A stretch of DNA of 46,148 nucleotides from Chloroflexi bacterium B3_Chlor. GTDB taxonomy: Bacteria > Chloroflexota > Anaerolineae > UBA7937 > B3-Chlor. The notes below the pieces were generated by a model that was given only the letters and a program-made list of their open reading frames with translations, had not been told where the DNA came from and ran no database searches. Position numbers and translations under genes: made by a program. How positions within the stretch are numbered: the stretch's first letter is position 1; the number at the start of each line of letters is the position of its first letter. Of the stretch, positions 1 to 8,766 are shown in pieces. Location: NCBI GenBank assembly GCA_005223035.1, contig NJBK01000020.1, forward strand, positions 1-46,148, in the 5' to 3' direction.

Positions 1-46
1 CGAATTGGTCGCGCAGTTTCTCGAGTCGTGCGTCAGAAGGCTGCAT
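1..46 (-). CDS. Start of a CDS running off the window edge (possibly a creatinase/Xaa-Pro peptidase-type N-terminus)
   Basis: An ATG at 46-44 on the minus strand opens a frame that stays open to base 1, giving the peptide MQPSDARLEKLRDQF. A purine-rich GGGA lies 8 bases upstream. The RLEKLRDQF pattern resembles the extreme N-terminus of creatinase-domain aminopeptidases, but 15 residues are far too few to decide. It would be the gene after xerC on the same strand, 117 bases downstream. Only the start codon and reading direction are seen; the family is a guess. Confidence 0.35.
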   Translation of the reverse strand, partial: MQPSDARLEKLRDQF

Positions 47-163
47 GTGGCAGTTCCCTTTCCGTCCCCCAGAGCCTAAGAGACCGCGTATCGCCAAGCA
101 CGCAAGGTGAGCGCTGCCCGCTCCCACAGCCGGTCCCAAGATCGCAGGCCAGCGGAGGCTAAA

Positions 164-1087
164 CTACTCCTTCGCCCTGGGGTGGCTCCGCATGTACACC
201 TCCCTCAGCCGACTGGGCGTGACGTGCGTGTAGATCTCCGTCGTGGTTGGCTGGGCATGGCCCAATAACTCCTGCACTACGCGCAGACCGGCCCCACCTT
301 CCAGCATGTGTGTGGCGAAGGTGTGGCGCAGGAGGTGGGGCGTTACCTTCTTCCACAGCCCCGCCAGCTTGCTGTACTTGTTGAGGATCAGGCCTATGCT
401 TCGCCGGGAGAGCCGTCCTCCAAAGCGGTTCAGGAACAGGGCGCTGGTGGTCTTCTCGCTTGCCAGTTTGCCCCTCCCATCATTGATGTAGGCCCTCAAG
501 GCGCGAACAGCGGGCTTCCCCAGCAGCACCACTCTCTCCTTGCCCCCCTTTCCCCAGACGAGCATCTGCCCTGCGTCGAGGTTCAGGTCGCCGAGGTTCA
601 GGCTTACCAGTTCGCTCAACCTGATGCCGGCAGCGTAGAGTAGTTCCAGGATCGCCTTATCCCGTTGACCCAGGGGCTTGGAGACATCGGGGGCGTTCAA
701 GAGCGCCTCAACCTCTTCGGGCTTCAGGTACCGGGGCAGCCTCTTGGGCACCTTGGGAGAGGAGACGAGGTCGATGGGGTTAGACTCGAGAAAACCTTCC
801 TGGAGCAGATAGCGGCAGAAAGAACGGAGTTCGGAGAGCTTGCGCGCCATGCTGGCTTCAACGTAGCCCTCCTTGCGCAGCCAGAGGATGTAGCGGCGCA
901 GCACCTGGCGATCTACGTCATCCCAGGTATCTATCCCTTCGTCCTTGAGAAGATCGAGGAACTGTCCGATTTCCTGCGAGTAGTTGCGAACAGTATACGG
1001 GGAAGCGTCCTTCTCTACGTCCAGGTGCGTTATGTAAAGCTCTAGCTGCTCCTCCATGGTCATGGGGTGACCAGCGTCACTCCGCAC
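164..1087 (-). CDS. xerC: Tyrosine recombinase XerC/XerD family
   Basis: A 307-residue site-specific tyrosine recombinase, the usual length for the Xer family that resolves chromosome dimers at dif. An N-terminal SAM-like core-binding domain (about residues 10-95) precedes the catalytic domain. Visible catalytic signatures are the first Arg in GIRLSEL, the HLLRHTFATH motif (His and second Arg), LGHAQPTTTEIY with the late His, and the nucleophilic Tyr in EIYTHV. The GTG at 1087 is preferred because GGAGG lies 5 bases upstream; the internal ATGs at 1063 and 1057 have poorer sites. It lies 24 bases after topA and is probably the last well-defined gene of the ffh-topA operon. XerC and XerD cannot be separated from this sequence alone. 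Confidence 0.93.
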   Translation of the reverse strand: MRSDAGHPMTMEEQLELYITHLDVEKDASPYTVRNYSQEIGQFLDLLKDEGIDTWDDVDRQVLRRYILWLRKEGYVEASMARKLSELRSFCRYLLQEGFLESNPIDLVSSPKVPKRLPRYLKPEEVEALLNAPDVSKPLGQRDKAILELLYAAGIRLSELVSLNLGDLNLDAGQMLVWGKGGKERVVLLGKPAVRALRAYINDGRGKLASEKTTSALFLNRFGGRLSRRSIGLILNKYSKLAGLWKKVTPHLLRHTFATHMLEGGAGLRVVQELLGHAQPTTTEIYTHVTPSRLREVYMRSHPRAKE

Positions 1088-1111
1088 AGCTGCCTCCCCT
1101 CCCTGGCAATG

Positions 1112-3427
1112 TCAGCTTTCCAGCGGTTCCTCCTGGATAGTTGTCTCGTCAGGCAAACGTTCCCTGCGGGCGCCGCACCGGATGCACTTGATCGAGTCCT
1201 TGCCCGCTTCTACCATCAGCCCCCCACACTCAGGGCAGGGCTCCGGCACAGGCTTATCCCAGGAGGCGAATTTGCATTCCGGATAGTTCGAGCAGCCATA
1301 GAACACACGGCCTTTCCTGGTCTTCTTCTCAATCAGGTCGCCGCCACACTCCGGGCAGGTAACGCCCACCTTCACCAGGAATGGCTTCGTATTCCGGCAC
1401 TTGGGATAATTGCTGCAAGCGATGAACTTCCCATACCGCCCCATCTTGATGACCATAGGACTCCCACACTTGTCACAATCTATCCCCGCCGGCTCAGGCT
1501 CCAGTTTTACCTTCTCCATTTCCACCTTGGCCTTTTCCAACTGGCCCTCGAACCTGTCATAGAAGCGGCGCAGGACGGGCACCCACTCCCGCTCGCCCGA
1601 GGCGATGAGGTCCAGATTCTCCTCCATGCGGGCCGTGAAGCCCACGTTGATGATCTCCCCGAAATGCCCTACCAGCAAATCGTTCACGATGAACCCCAAT
1701 TCGGTCGGCTGAAAGCGCCTGTCTGTCAACTGCACGTAGCCCCGCCCCTGGATGGTAGAAAGGGTAGGCGCGTATGTGCTGGGTCTACCGATCCCATGCT
1801 CTTCCAGGGCCCGAACCAGAGTCGCCTCGCTGTAGCGAGGTGGCGGTTTGGTGAAATGCTGCTTGGGGACCAATCGCAGTAGATCGAGCATCTCACTCTG
1901 GGCCAAAGCCGGCAGGGGCGCAATCTGCTCTTCCTTATCCTTGCGGACGTCTCCATACACGCGCAGGAATCCCGGAAACTTGACCACCGATATGGTGACG
2001 CGGAAAAGGTAGGGCATCTCGACCCACGGATCGCCAGCTTCGATGTCAATCGCAGTAGTTTCCACCACCGCCGGAGCCATCTGACTGGCCAGAAACCGGC
2101 TCCAAATGAGATCATAAAGGCCGAACTGCTCCGGACTTAGATACTGCCTCATCACCTGGGGTTCGCGTCGTACCGACGTGGGGCGAATCGCCTCATGAGC
2201 TTCCTCGGCCCTCTTGGCCCGCGTCTTGTGCCTTGGAGGCTTCGATGGCAGGTACTTGTCGCCGTACTTTTCCGTGACATAGTCCCTGGCCTCCGCCTGG
2301 GCCTGAGCTGACACATTGACGGAGTCCGTGCGCATGTAGGTGATCAAACCTACGCTGCCCTCAGGTCCGACGTCTATCCCCTCGTAGAGCTGTTGCGCGA
2401 TGCGCATGGTGCGCCGCGCCGAGAACCTCAAACGACGAGAGGCATCCTGCTGCAAGGTGCTGGTGATGAATGGGGTGGGCGGCTTCCTGCGCCTGTCCCG
2501 CTTGACCACCTTGGCAACCACATAGCTCGCCCCTTGCAGGTCATCAACTATCTTTTCCGCTTCCTTCTGGTTGCTGAGGTCAACCTTTTCGCCCCGGACC
2601 TTGTGTAACTTGGCCCAGAAGCCTTCCCTGTCCTCCTGTCCGCGAGTCTCCTGCTTGGCAAGCTCGGCCTCAATGGACCAGTACTCCACGGGGACGAAGG
2701 CTTCTATCTCCCTCTCACGCTCAACCACGAGACGTACCGCGACCGATTGCACCCGGCCCGCGGAGAGCCCTCCTCTCACGCTCTTCCAGAGTAGTGGACT
2801 GATTTGATAGCCCACCAACCTGTCCAGAATGCGGCGCGCCTGCTGGGCATTCACCAACTTCATGTCGATGTCCCGATGGTTAGCGAAGGCCTCTCTGATT
2901 GCACTCTCGGTGATCTCATGGAAGACCACCCTGTAGATGGGGCGATCTTCGATCTTCGCCGCCTCAGCCACATGCCAGGCTATGGCCTCACCTTCTCTGT
3001 CCGGGTCGGTGGCCAGGTAAACCTCAGCTGCCTTCTTGGCCATCTTCTGAAGGTGATTGACAGTCTTCCGTTTTTCCTTCAGGACGCGGTAGGTGGGTGT
3101 GAAATCATTCTCCACATCCACGCTCAACCGGGATTTCAGTAGATCCCTGACATGCCCCACCGTGGCCTCGACCTTGTAGCCCTTGCCCAGGAACTTGCCC
3201 ATGGTGCGCGCTTTCGCCGGCGACTCGACGATGACCAGTTTGCCATCGCCCGGGGCCACCTTGGGCTTGGGCAACGACTCATGATGCTCGGTCTTGCCCA
3301 TGCGGAACATCCCACTTCCACAAACAGGGCAGGTCCCCCTCGTGCCTGGCCGTCCCTTCTTCGAATAGACAGGATGCGGGTTTGCCATCTCCCTCTTGGC
3401 TTTACACCGCATGCAATACGCTTCCAT
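1112..3427 (-). CDS. topA: DNA topoisomerase I with an N-terminal DUF5679-like zinc finger
   Basis: Type IA topoisomerase (771 residues) that relaxes negative supercoils. After a short Cys-rich N-terminal finger (C5, C8, C33, C36; DUF5679-like), the TOPRIM domain begins at about residue 63 with KLVIVESPAKA. The active-site Tyr is Y364 in ITYMRTDS. The C-terminus carries two classical topoisomerase zinc ribbons (CDKCG...CSNYPKC and CPECGG...CSNYPEC) and a third CPECGG...CIRCG ribbon. The frame is open to a codon at 3481, but that would overlap manC; the ATG at 3427 has AGGTGA 8 bases upstream and leaves a 13-base gap. The N-terminal finger in front of TOPRIM is not part of the classical TopA layout and may add a nucleic-acid or protein contact (inference). 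Confidence 0.96.
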   Translation of the reverse strand: MEAYCMRCKAKREMANPHPVYSKKGRPGTRGTCPVCGSGMFRMGKTEHHESLPKPKVAPGDGKLVIVESPAKARTMGKFLGKGYKVEATVGHVRDLLKSRLSVDVENDFTPTYRVLKEKRKTVNHLQKMAKKAAEVYLATDPDREGEAIAWHVAEAAKIEDRPIYRVVFHEITESAIREAFANHRDIDMKLVNAQQARRILDRLVGYQISPLLWKSVRGGLSAGRVQSVAVRLVVEREREIEAFVPVEYWSIEAELAKQETRGQEDREGFWAKLHKVRGEKVDLSNQKEAEKIVDDLQGASYVVAKVVKRDRRRKPPTPFITSTLQQDASRRLRFSARRTMRIAQQLYEGIDVGPEGSVGLITYMRTDSVNVSAQAQAEARDYVTEKYGDKYLPSKPPRHKTRAKRAEEAHEAIRPTSVRREPQVMRQYLSPEQFGLYDLIWSRFLASQMAPAVVETTAIDIEAGDPWVEMPYLFRVTISVVKFPGFLRVYGDVRKDKEEQIAPLPALAQSEMLDLLRLVPKQHFTKPPPRYSEATLVRALEEHGIGRPSTYAPTLSTIQGRGYVQLTDRRFQPTELGFIVNDLLVGHFGEIINVGFTARMEENLDLIASGEREWVPVLRRFYDRFEGQLEKAKVEMEKVKLEPEPAGIDCDKCGSPMVIKMGRYGKFIACSNYPKCRNTKPFLVKVGVTCPECGGDLIEKKTRKGRVFYGCSNYPECKFASWDKPVPEPCPECGGLMVEAGKDSIKCIRCGARRERLPDETTIQEEPLES

Positions 3428-3440
3428 AGAACAGGTCACC

Positions 3441-4511
3441 TCACAAATAGTTCCGCCATCCCTCTTCGTCCAAGCGCTCAACCAACGCCTTCACCTCCTG
3501 CGCGCGGTCCCTGGAACAGACGAGGATAGCGTCCTCCGTCTCGACGACGATCAGGTTCTCTACGCCTACGGTAGCCACTAAACGGTGAGGACTGTAGATG
3601 AGCGAACTCCTGGTGTCCAGCCCCAGATGATGGCCCACGACGACGTTGCCATCTCCATCCGGCGGTAACAACTCGACGAGGCTGGCCCAGCTTCCCACGT
3701 CACTCCAACCCATCTCCACAGGTATGACCACCACGTCTTCAGCCTTCTCCATTACGCCGAAATCTATGGTCTCCTTCTCGACGAGCGACCACGTACGCTC
3801 CAGTACAGCCTGTTCCTCGTCCGTCCCCAGAACCCGTTCCACCTCTGTCAAGCAGGCATGGAGTCGCGGCAGGTGCTTCTCAATCTCGTCCAAGATGCCT
3901 GACGCCTTCCAAATGAACATGCCGCTGTTCCAGGAATGGCGTTCTCCTTCGACGAATCGCTTGGCCATCGCCTCTTCCGGCTTCTCGGTGAACCGCTCAA
4001 CCCTGCAAACGGTGTGCTCACCGACATCCATCAACTGGCCGCCAATCTCGATGTACCCATAGCCGGTATGGGGCTGATCAGGTTTGATCCCCAAAGTAAC
4101 CAGGTGGCCCTGCTGAGCCACCTGTTCGGCCACTGACAGCACCTGGCGGAACTTCTCTGCCTCAGTGATATGATGATCGGCTGGAAGGCAGGCCATCACG
4201 GCGTCCGCGTCCCTGTGTCTGAGGTGGATGGCCGCCAACCCAATGGCGGGGGCGGAGCCTCGGCCCTCGGGTTCGCGAATGATATTGGATTCCGGCACGG
4301 CGGGCAATTGCTCCTTCGTACTCTCCATGTATTGCTCAGCTGTGATAACATAGATCGCATCTGCGGGGATCAGCGGTTCCAAGCGCGCGAAAGTCTCCTG
4401 AAGCATCGGCCTCTCCTGGCAAGTTATGTCCAGAAGCTGCTTGGGACGTTCCCTGCGGCTAAGAGGCCAAAGACGCTTCCCGCTCCCACCCGCCAGGATA
4501 ACAGCATACAT
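3441..4511 (-). CDS. manC: Mannose-1-phosphate guanylyltransferase
   Basis: Transfers GMP from GTP to mannose-1-phosphate to give GDP-mannose, a donor for surface glycans. The 356-residue protein is a stand-alone nucleotidyltransferase without the C-terminal isomerase domain of bifunctional ManC/AlgA. Seen are the nucleotide loop AVILAGGSGKRLWPLSR with PKQ, the LPADHHI segment, the RFTEKP sugar-phosphate motif, WNSGMF, and a C-terminal beta-helix-like tail. The ATG at 4511 is chosen because GGAGG lies 5 bases upstream; a GTG at 4523 is an alternative. It sits 12 bases after dprA in the core operon. GDP-mannose probably feeds the glycosyltransferases at 14.5-19.5 kb (inference). Confidence 0.92.
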   Translation of the reverse strand: MYAVILAGGSGKRLWPLSRRERPKQLLDITCQERPMLQETFARLEPLIPADAIYVITAEQYMESTKEQLPAVPESNIIREPEGRGSAPAIGLAAIHLRHRDADAVMACLPADHHITEAEKFRQVLSVAEQVAQQGHLVTLGIKPDQPHTGYGYIEIGGQLMDVGEHTVCRVERFTEKPEEAMAKRFVEGERHSWNSGMFIWKASGILDEIEKHLPRLHACLTEVERVLGTDEEQAVLERTWSLVEKETIDFGVMEKAEDVVVIPVEMGWSDVGSWASLVELLPPDGDGNVVVGHHLGLDTRSSLIYSPHRLVATVGVENLIVVETEDAILVCSRDRAQEVKALVERLDEEGWRNYL

Positions 4512-4523
4512 TAGCGCCTCCAC

Positions 4524-5636
4524 TCAGTCCACAACGTACTCTACCCGCCGTTCCCGCGCCACGACGTAGTTCATACCTCCCACTTGACGAACCATTCCCT
4601 TCAGCTCCATCATGGCCAAGGTACTGGTCACCTCGGAGATAGGCAAGCTTGTCCGTTGCCCAATCTCATCCACGTGAATCGGTTCGGTCGAGATGCACTG
4701 GAGTATCTGAGCTTCCTTCTCGTCCTCAGGGACGGCCATCCGCACTTCCTGATGCTGCTCAACCAAGGTAAGGTTCAACTCCTCCAGAATATCCTCCACG
4801 GCCATGACCAGCTTGGCAGCCCCATCTTGAATGAGCCGATTGGTCCCCTGGCTCTTGGGGCTATTGGCGTTCCCCGGTAGGGCAAATACCTCCCTCCCCT
4901 GCTCCAGAGCGTAGTCTGCGGTAATGAGGGCTCCGCTGCGCTTTCCCGCCTCTATCACCAGCGTACCCAGTGACAAGCCACTTATGATGCGGTTACGCGG
5001 CGGGAAGTTGCCTCCCTCCGGCTGGGTGCCCAGTGGGTACTCGGTAATGATGGCTCCCCTATCGACGATCTTCCTAGCTAGATCGGTATGCTCGTGAGGG
5101 TAGATTATGTCTATTCCGCAACCCAGCACCGCAATGGTGCGCCCACCCGCCCTCAGAGCTGCTCGATGAGCGAGGGAATCAATCCCCCTGGCCAGGCCGC
5201 TGACAACGGTGATTCCACTTCTGGCCAAATCACCGCCGATCTCCTCCACCATCTGCCTGCCGTACGCCCTTGACGAGCGCGTGCCGACCACCGCCACGGC
5301 CCACTCGTCTTGCGGCAGAATATCCCCCTTCACATACAACACTGGCGGAGCGCTATGAACATGGCGCAGGCGAGGAGGATAGTCTGCATCCTGCCAGGTG
5401 ATCGTCCGTGCTCCTTCCTGCTGGAGCTTCTCCAGCTCCTCATCAAGTGAAATCGTCTGCCTCGTGGCAATGAGTGCCTCTATCGAGCGTCTATCCAGCC
5501 CAGCCGCCTTCAAGTCCGCGTCGGAGGCACGCCAGGCTTTCTCCAGGTCACCAAAATGGTCCAGCAGCAGCTTGAAGCGCGCTGGTCCTATGCCGGAGGC
5601 GATATTGAACCCGATCCAATACTTAACCTCTGTCAA
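4524..5636 (-). CDS. dprA: DNA-processing protein DprA/Smf
   Basis: DprA binds incoming single-stranded DNA during transformation and loads RecA. The 370-residue protein has an N-terminal helix-hairpin-helix/SAM-like region (IASGIGPARFKLLL), a central Rossmann-like DprA domain (VAVVGTRSSRAYG, SGLARGIDSLAH, IAVLGCGIDIIYP, GGNFPPRNRIISGLS, EAGKRSGALITADYALEQGREVFALPG) and a C-terminal winged-helix domain (about 310-365). I choose the TTG at 5636 because AAGGAG lies 5 bases upstream; the ATG at 5657 gives 7 more residues but has no ribosome site. It lies between rimM and manC. No competence pilus genes are seen in the window. Confidence 0.95.
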   Translation of the reverse strand: MTEVKYWIGFNIASGIGPARFKLLLDHFGDLEKAWRASDADLKAAGLDRRSIEALIATRQTISLDEELEKLQQEGARTITWQDADYPPRLRHVHSAPPVLYVKGDILPQDEWAVAVVGTRSSRAYGRQMVEEIGGDLARSGITVVSGLARGIDSLAHRAALRAGGRTIAVLGCGIDIIYPHEHTDLARKIVDRGAIITEYPLGTQPEGGNFPPRNRIISGLSLGTLVIEAGKRSGALITADYALEQGREVFALPGNANSPKSQGTNRLIQDGAAKLVMAVEDILEELNLTLVEQHQEVRMAVPEDEKEAQILQCISTEPIHVDEIGQRTSLPISEVTSTLAMMELKGMVRQVGGMNYVVARERRVEYVVD

Positions 5637-5689
5637 GGCTACTCCTTCTGGTCCCATGCACAGCCGTCGAACATGGAAGACTCACCCCT

Positions 5690-6232
5690 TCAGCGCAACC
5701 CTTCCACGAGACGGACCTCCATTCGCCCCGCCTTTGTGTCAACCTCTTTGACCACGTCGGAGACGGCAGGTATCAGTACCTCCTTGTCGCCATCTTTCAC
5801 AACGTACACATCGTTGCTGCCGGTGAACAGTATTTCATCCACGTGTCCCAACAGCTCGCCCTCGGTCGTCCATACCTGCAACCCCACGACTTCGTGGACG
5901 TAGTACTCATCCTCATCAAGCGGCATCGCTTCCTCAACTGGCACATAGATCAGCTTCCCTCGAAGCATGCCCGCCTGGTCACGATCCTCGCAACCCTCCA
6001 GCTTGAGGATGATCTTGCTTCCAGTGGGCCTGTGTCCCTCAAGGGTCGCTGGACTGAGCTCCTCACCCAAATAGACCGTCTTCAACAAGCTGAAGCGGTC
6101 TGGAAAATCAGTAAGTATTTTGGCCTTAACCTCTCCCTTGACCCCATGAGGGGTCAATATCCGTGCAATTGCCAGATGAGAAGGCCGTTTGCGCTGTCGG
6201 GGAGAAGGACCCAAACTGTCCTCTCCTCGCAT
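5690..6232 (-). CDS. rimM: 16S rRNA processing protein RimM
   Basis: Assembly factor for the 30S head that works with S19 during 16S maturation. The 180-residue protein has the N-terminal RimM beta-barrel (IARILTPHGVKGEVKAKILTDFPDRF in two overlapping motifs), the linker with DEDEYYVHEVVGLQV, and a C-terminal PRC-barrel (GHVDEILFTGSNDVYVV, then LIPAVSDVVKEVD). About 15 basic residues precede the barrel, slightly longer than usual. The ATG at 6232 directly follows the khpA stop codon, and GGAGAT lies 7 bases upstream inside khpA, so translation is probably coupled. The rpsP-khpA-rimM order is conserved in many bacteria, although trmD and rplS do not follow here. Confidence 0.95.
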   Translation of the reverse strand: MRGEDSLGPSPRQRKRPSHLAIARILTPHGVKGEVKAKILTDFPDRFSLLKTVYLGEELSPATLEGHRPTGSKIILKLEGCEDRDQAGMLRGKLIYVPVEEAMPLDEDEYYVHEVVGLQVWTTEGELLGHVDEILFTGSNDVYVVKDGDKEVLIPAVSDVVKEVDTKAGRMEVRLVEGLR

Positions 6233-6460
6233 CTAGACTATCTCCAATATGGCGCGCTTGCCCTCCTTGGCGGCAGCCACCCTGAGCAGCGAACGCATGG
6301 CGTTGGCCACCCGTCCTCTCTTGCCTATGACGCGACCCATATCCTCCCGTGCGACTCGCAGTTCAAAGATGACCGAACGGGTGGCGTTCACCTCCGCCAC
6401 CTCGACCTCATCCGGGTTATCCACCAACAGCTTGGCCATGTACTCCACCAACTCTTTCAT
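6233..6460 (-). CDS. khpA: KH-domain RNA-binding protein KhpA (YlqC-type)
   Basis: A 75-residue single KH-domain protein. The RNA-binding loop is visible as VIGKRGRVANAMRSL (GxxG at GKRG), followed by a typical C-terminal strand KRAILEIV. KhpA proteins bind small RNAs and mRNAs and influence cell division and elongation in Gram-positive bacteria. Its place between rpsP and rimM is the classic one. The longer frame to 6604 is not supported: the ATG at 6460 has AGGAGG about 9 bases upstream and begins with the family's MKELVEYMAKLLVDNP. Confidence 0.92.
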   Translation of the reverse strand: MKELVEYMAKLLVDNPDEVEVAEVNATRSVIFELRVAREDMGRVIGKRGRVANAMRSLLRVAAAKEGKRAILEIV

Positions 6461-6610
6461 GGAAATCGCCCTCCTTCCATGAGCACAATCTAGAACGTGA
6501 TAACAGCCACGAGGGCAAAGCGAGGATACCGGCGCACTCCCCTTTCGCAGATCGACAGGAGAGCCGATTGCGCTTCCAGCCGAGAGCTGCCTCCAGGGCT
6601 CCAATTCGGG

Positions 6611-7198
6611 TCACTTAACAAAGCCTCTGGCCCTCAAGCTCTCCTCTATCTGCTCTAAGGACTTCTCCCCAAGGCCAGGTATGGCCAGCGTGGCTTCCCT
6701 GCCCTCCTCTAGCTTCTTGAGCATGTCCTGCACGGTTTCGATCCCGGCTTCGCTGAGGACTCTGACCGCACGGGTTGGGAGTTCAAGCTCTTGGATGGAG
6801 ACCTCCGGCGGAGCTTCACGTTCCTCCTCGGGCGCAACAGGCTCCTCGACCTCTGCTGGTGGGGGTGCCACAACGACCTCTTCCGGGGTAGGTGGTCGCT
6901 CAACCTCCTCCGCCAGAATGTCGGCCAGCAACTCACCAGCCTTGACCCGCTCCAGCTTCTCATAAGTTCCCAGCTTCTGGAACATGCGCAGCACAGGGTC
7001 TGTAGGCTGAGCCCCCCGCTGCAACCAGTAGATTGCTCGATCCTCCTTTACGGTAAAGGCGGGGGGATCGATACGAGGGTCGTAGTGGCCGATGGTCTCA
7101 ATAAAGCGCCCGTCTCGCGGCGCGCGAGCGTCGGCCACCACCACTCTGTACTGGGGTTGTTTCTTCGCCCCAACCCGGCGTAGCCTGATCTTGATCAT
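6611..7198 (-). CDS. rpsP: 30S ribosomal protein S16 with a C-terminal RNA polymerase alpha-CTD-like domain
   Basis: Residues 1-83 are ordinary S16 ([33 protein letters not shown]), a primary 30S assembly protein. Ordinary S16 stops near residue 80-90; this one is 195 residues. A Pro/Glu-rich acidic linker (about 95-133) leads to residues 134-195, which read like the helix-hairpin-helix C-terminal domain of RNA polymerase alpha: [17 protein letters not shown], then [20 protein letters not shown]. Arg143 lines up with the DNA-contacting R265 of E. coli alpha, and Lys179-Ser180 with K298-S299. The partner of this tail is unknown; it could bind rRNA, DNA or a protein. The gene lies 66 bases after ffh and 150 bases before khpA. 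Confidence 0.95.
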   Translation of the reverse strand: MIKIRLRRVGAKKQPQYRVVVADARAPRDGRFIETIGHYDPRIDPPAFTVKEDRAIYWLQRGAQPTDPVLRMFQKLGTYEKLERVKAGELLADILAEEVERPPTPEEVVVAPPPAEVEEPVAPEEEREAPPEVSIQELELPTRAVRVLSEAGIETVQDMLKKLEEGREATLAIPGLGEKSLEQIEESLRARGFVK

Positions 7199-7264
7199 CT
7201 GTGTCTCTGCTCTCCTCTCAGTCCTAGTGATTGGTGATATCTGGTTACAGGAAGCAAGGCCGCA

Positions 7265-8587
7265 TCACCTGAACATGGACAGGACGTCTGGGATGCGCCC
7301 CTTGCTCATCTGCTTCATCATCTTCTGGATCTGGCGGAACTGGCTCAGAAGCTGGTTCAGCTCCTGAACTGTCGTCCCGCTGCCTCGAGTGATCCGCCGC
7401 TTGCGGCTACCGCCGATAATGCGGGGGCTCTGGCGCTCAGCACGCGTCATGGAATTGATCATGGCTTCGATCTTGACCAACTGTTGGTCGGTGATTTCCT
7501 GAGGGATCTGAGCGGCAAGACTGGACAAGCCGGGTATCATGTCGAGTACCTGGCTCATGGGTCCCATTTTCTTCACCTGCTGCAACTGATCAAGGAAGTC
7601 CTCCAGGGTAAAGGTGGCGGTGCGGAGCTTCTCCTCCATCTTCAGGGCGTGTTCGTGATCAAAGACTTCCTCCGCCCTTTCGATAAGAGTCAGAACGTCC
7701 CCCATCCCCAGGATACGAGAAGCCAGACGATCGGGGTGAAAGTCCTCCAAATCGCCGGTCTTCTCGCCCACACCGAGGAACTTAATGGGCACCCCGGTGA
7801 CGGAGCGCATGGAAAGCGCTGCGCCGCCCCTGGCATCGCCGTCCATCTTGGTGAGAATAAGCCCGGTGAGCCCCACGCGTCCGTGAAACTCCTGAGCCAC
7901 CGTCACAGCATCCTGCCCGGTCATAGCATCAGCCACGAGCAAGATCTCAGCGGGCGATACTCTCGTCTTGATCTGCTCCAGTTCAGCCATCAGCTGGTCA
8001 TCCACATGAAGACGCCCCTGAGTGTCCATGATGACCACACTGTAAGCGGCCTCCTTCGCTCTCCGCAAGGCGTTTGCGCATATCTCAGGCGGGGGCACGG
8101 AGGTCCCCTCGCCGTGGACAGCGAGGTCCATCTGTTTGCCGAGGATCTCCAACTGCTCAACAGCAGCCGGCCGTCGGACATCGGCCGCTACCAGCAGTGG
8201 CCTTTGACCCTGTTTGCGCAGGTGTAGGGCCAGCTTGGCTGCCGTAGTCGTCTTGCCCGAGCCCTGCAATCCTACCAACATCACCGCGTGGGGAGGCTGG
8301 CCCGAGAGATCCATCTTACTTGGCTTGCCGAGGAGGGCGATCAATTCTTCATTGACGATGTTGACCACCTGCTGAGCAGGGGTCAGACTGCGCATCACTT
8401 CAGCCCCCAAGGCCCGTTCGCGCACCCTCGACACGAAATCCTTGACGACCTTGTAGTTGACATCGGCTTCCAGCAAGGCGATCCTAACCTCGCGCAGACC
8501 TTCATCCACGTCATCCTCGGTCAGCCGCCCCTTACGGGCAAGCTTCTCGAATGTCCCTTGTAGCTTGTCCGTCAACGCCTCAAACAT
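7265..8587 (-). CDS. ffh: Signal recognition particle protein Ffh (SRP54)
   Basis: SRP GTPase that binds 4.5S RNA and signal sequences and docks with FtsY. The 440-residue protein has the N domain (1-90), the G domain with P-loop GLQGSGKTT (106-114), DVRRP, a G3 motif DTQGR (188-192), TKMDGD (246-251) and the closing GVGEKTGDL, then a Met-rich M domain (about 310-440) with SRKRRITRGSGTTVQELN as the RNA-binding helix-turn-helix. The G3 motif is normally DTAGR; Gln replaces Ala here. It is the first gene of the long minus-strand operon, with a good promoter at 8657-8685. Confidence 0.97.
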   Translation of the reverse strand: MFEALTDKLQGTFEKLARKGRLTEDDVDEGLREVRIALLEADVNYKVVKDFVSRVRERALGAEVMRSLTPAQQVVNIVNEELIALLGKPSKMDLSGQPPHAVMLVGLQGSGKTTTAAKLALHLRKQGQRPLLVAADVRRPAAVEQLEILGKQMDLAVHGEGTSVPPPEICANALRRAKEAAYSVVIMDTQGRLHVDDQLMAELEQIKTRVSPAEILLVADAMTGQDAVTVAQEFHGRVGLTGLILTKMDGDARGGAALSMRSVTGVPIKFLGVGEKTGDLEDFHPDRLASRILGMGDVLTLIERAEEVFDHEHALKMEEKLRTATFTLEDFLDQLQQVKKMGPMSQVLDMIPGLSSLAAQIPQEITDQQLVKIEAMINSMTRAERQSPRIIGGSRKRRITRGSGTTVQELNQLLSQFRQIQKMMKQMSKGRIPDVLSMFR

Positions 8588-8656
8588 GCACCGTCACCAT
8601 TAGACCATTATGGAAAGGCAGGCTCGCAAGCCCGCCAGTCACGACCACATGTTTCT

Positions 8657-8685
8657 ATTGTATGGTACTTCTTGCGTTTCGTCAA
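8657..8685 (-). promoter_or_regulatory. Sigma70-type promoter of the ffh-topA operon
   Basis: On the minus strand TTGACG (8685-8680) and TACAAT (8662-8657) are separated by exactly 17 bases. Transcription would start near 8650, about 60 bases before the ffh start codon. It lies in the 179-base gap between the divergent ffh and tilS genes. Confidence 0.75.
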
Positions 8686-8736
8686 GCAACTGCCGTACAA
8701 CAAGCATCCGAAGGTCTGCGCTTCGCGCTCAACTTG

Positions 8737-8745
8737 TGGTAGAAT
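8737..8745 (+). promoter_or_regulatory. Extended -10 element upstream of tilS
   Basis: TGG followed by TAGAAT (TGn extension plus -10 at 8740-8745) lies 22 bases before the tilS start codon. No convincing -35 hexamer lies 16-18 bases upstream, so this would be an extended -10 promoter. The same GTGGTAGAAT string recurs in the mscS promoter of this window. Confidence 0.45.
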
Positions 8746-8766
8746 CAGGAGAGCGCTGCATCCGAG

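Noticed and set aside
3428..3481. Longer topA start at 3481
   Set aside because: It would overlap manC by 41 bases and lacks a ribosome site, whereas the ATG at 3427 has AGGTGA at good spacing.
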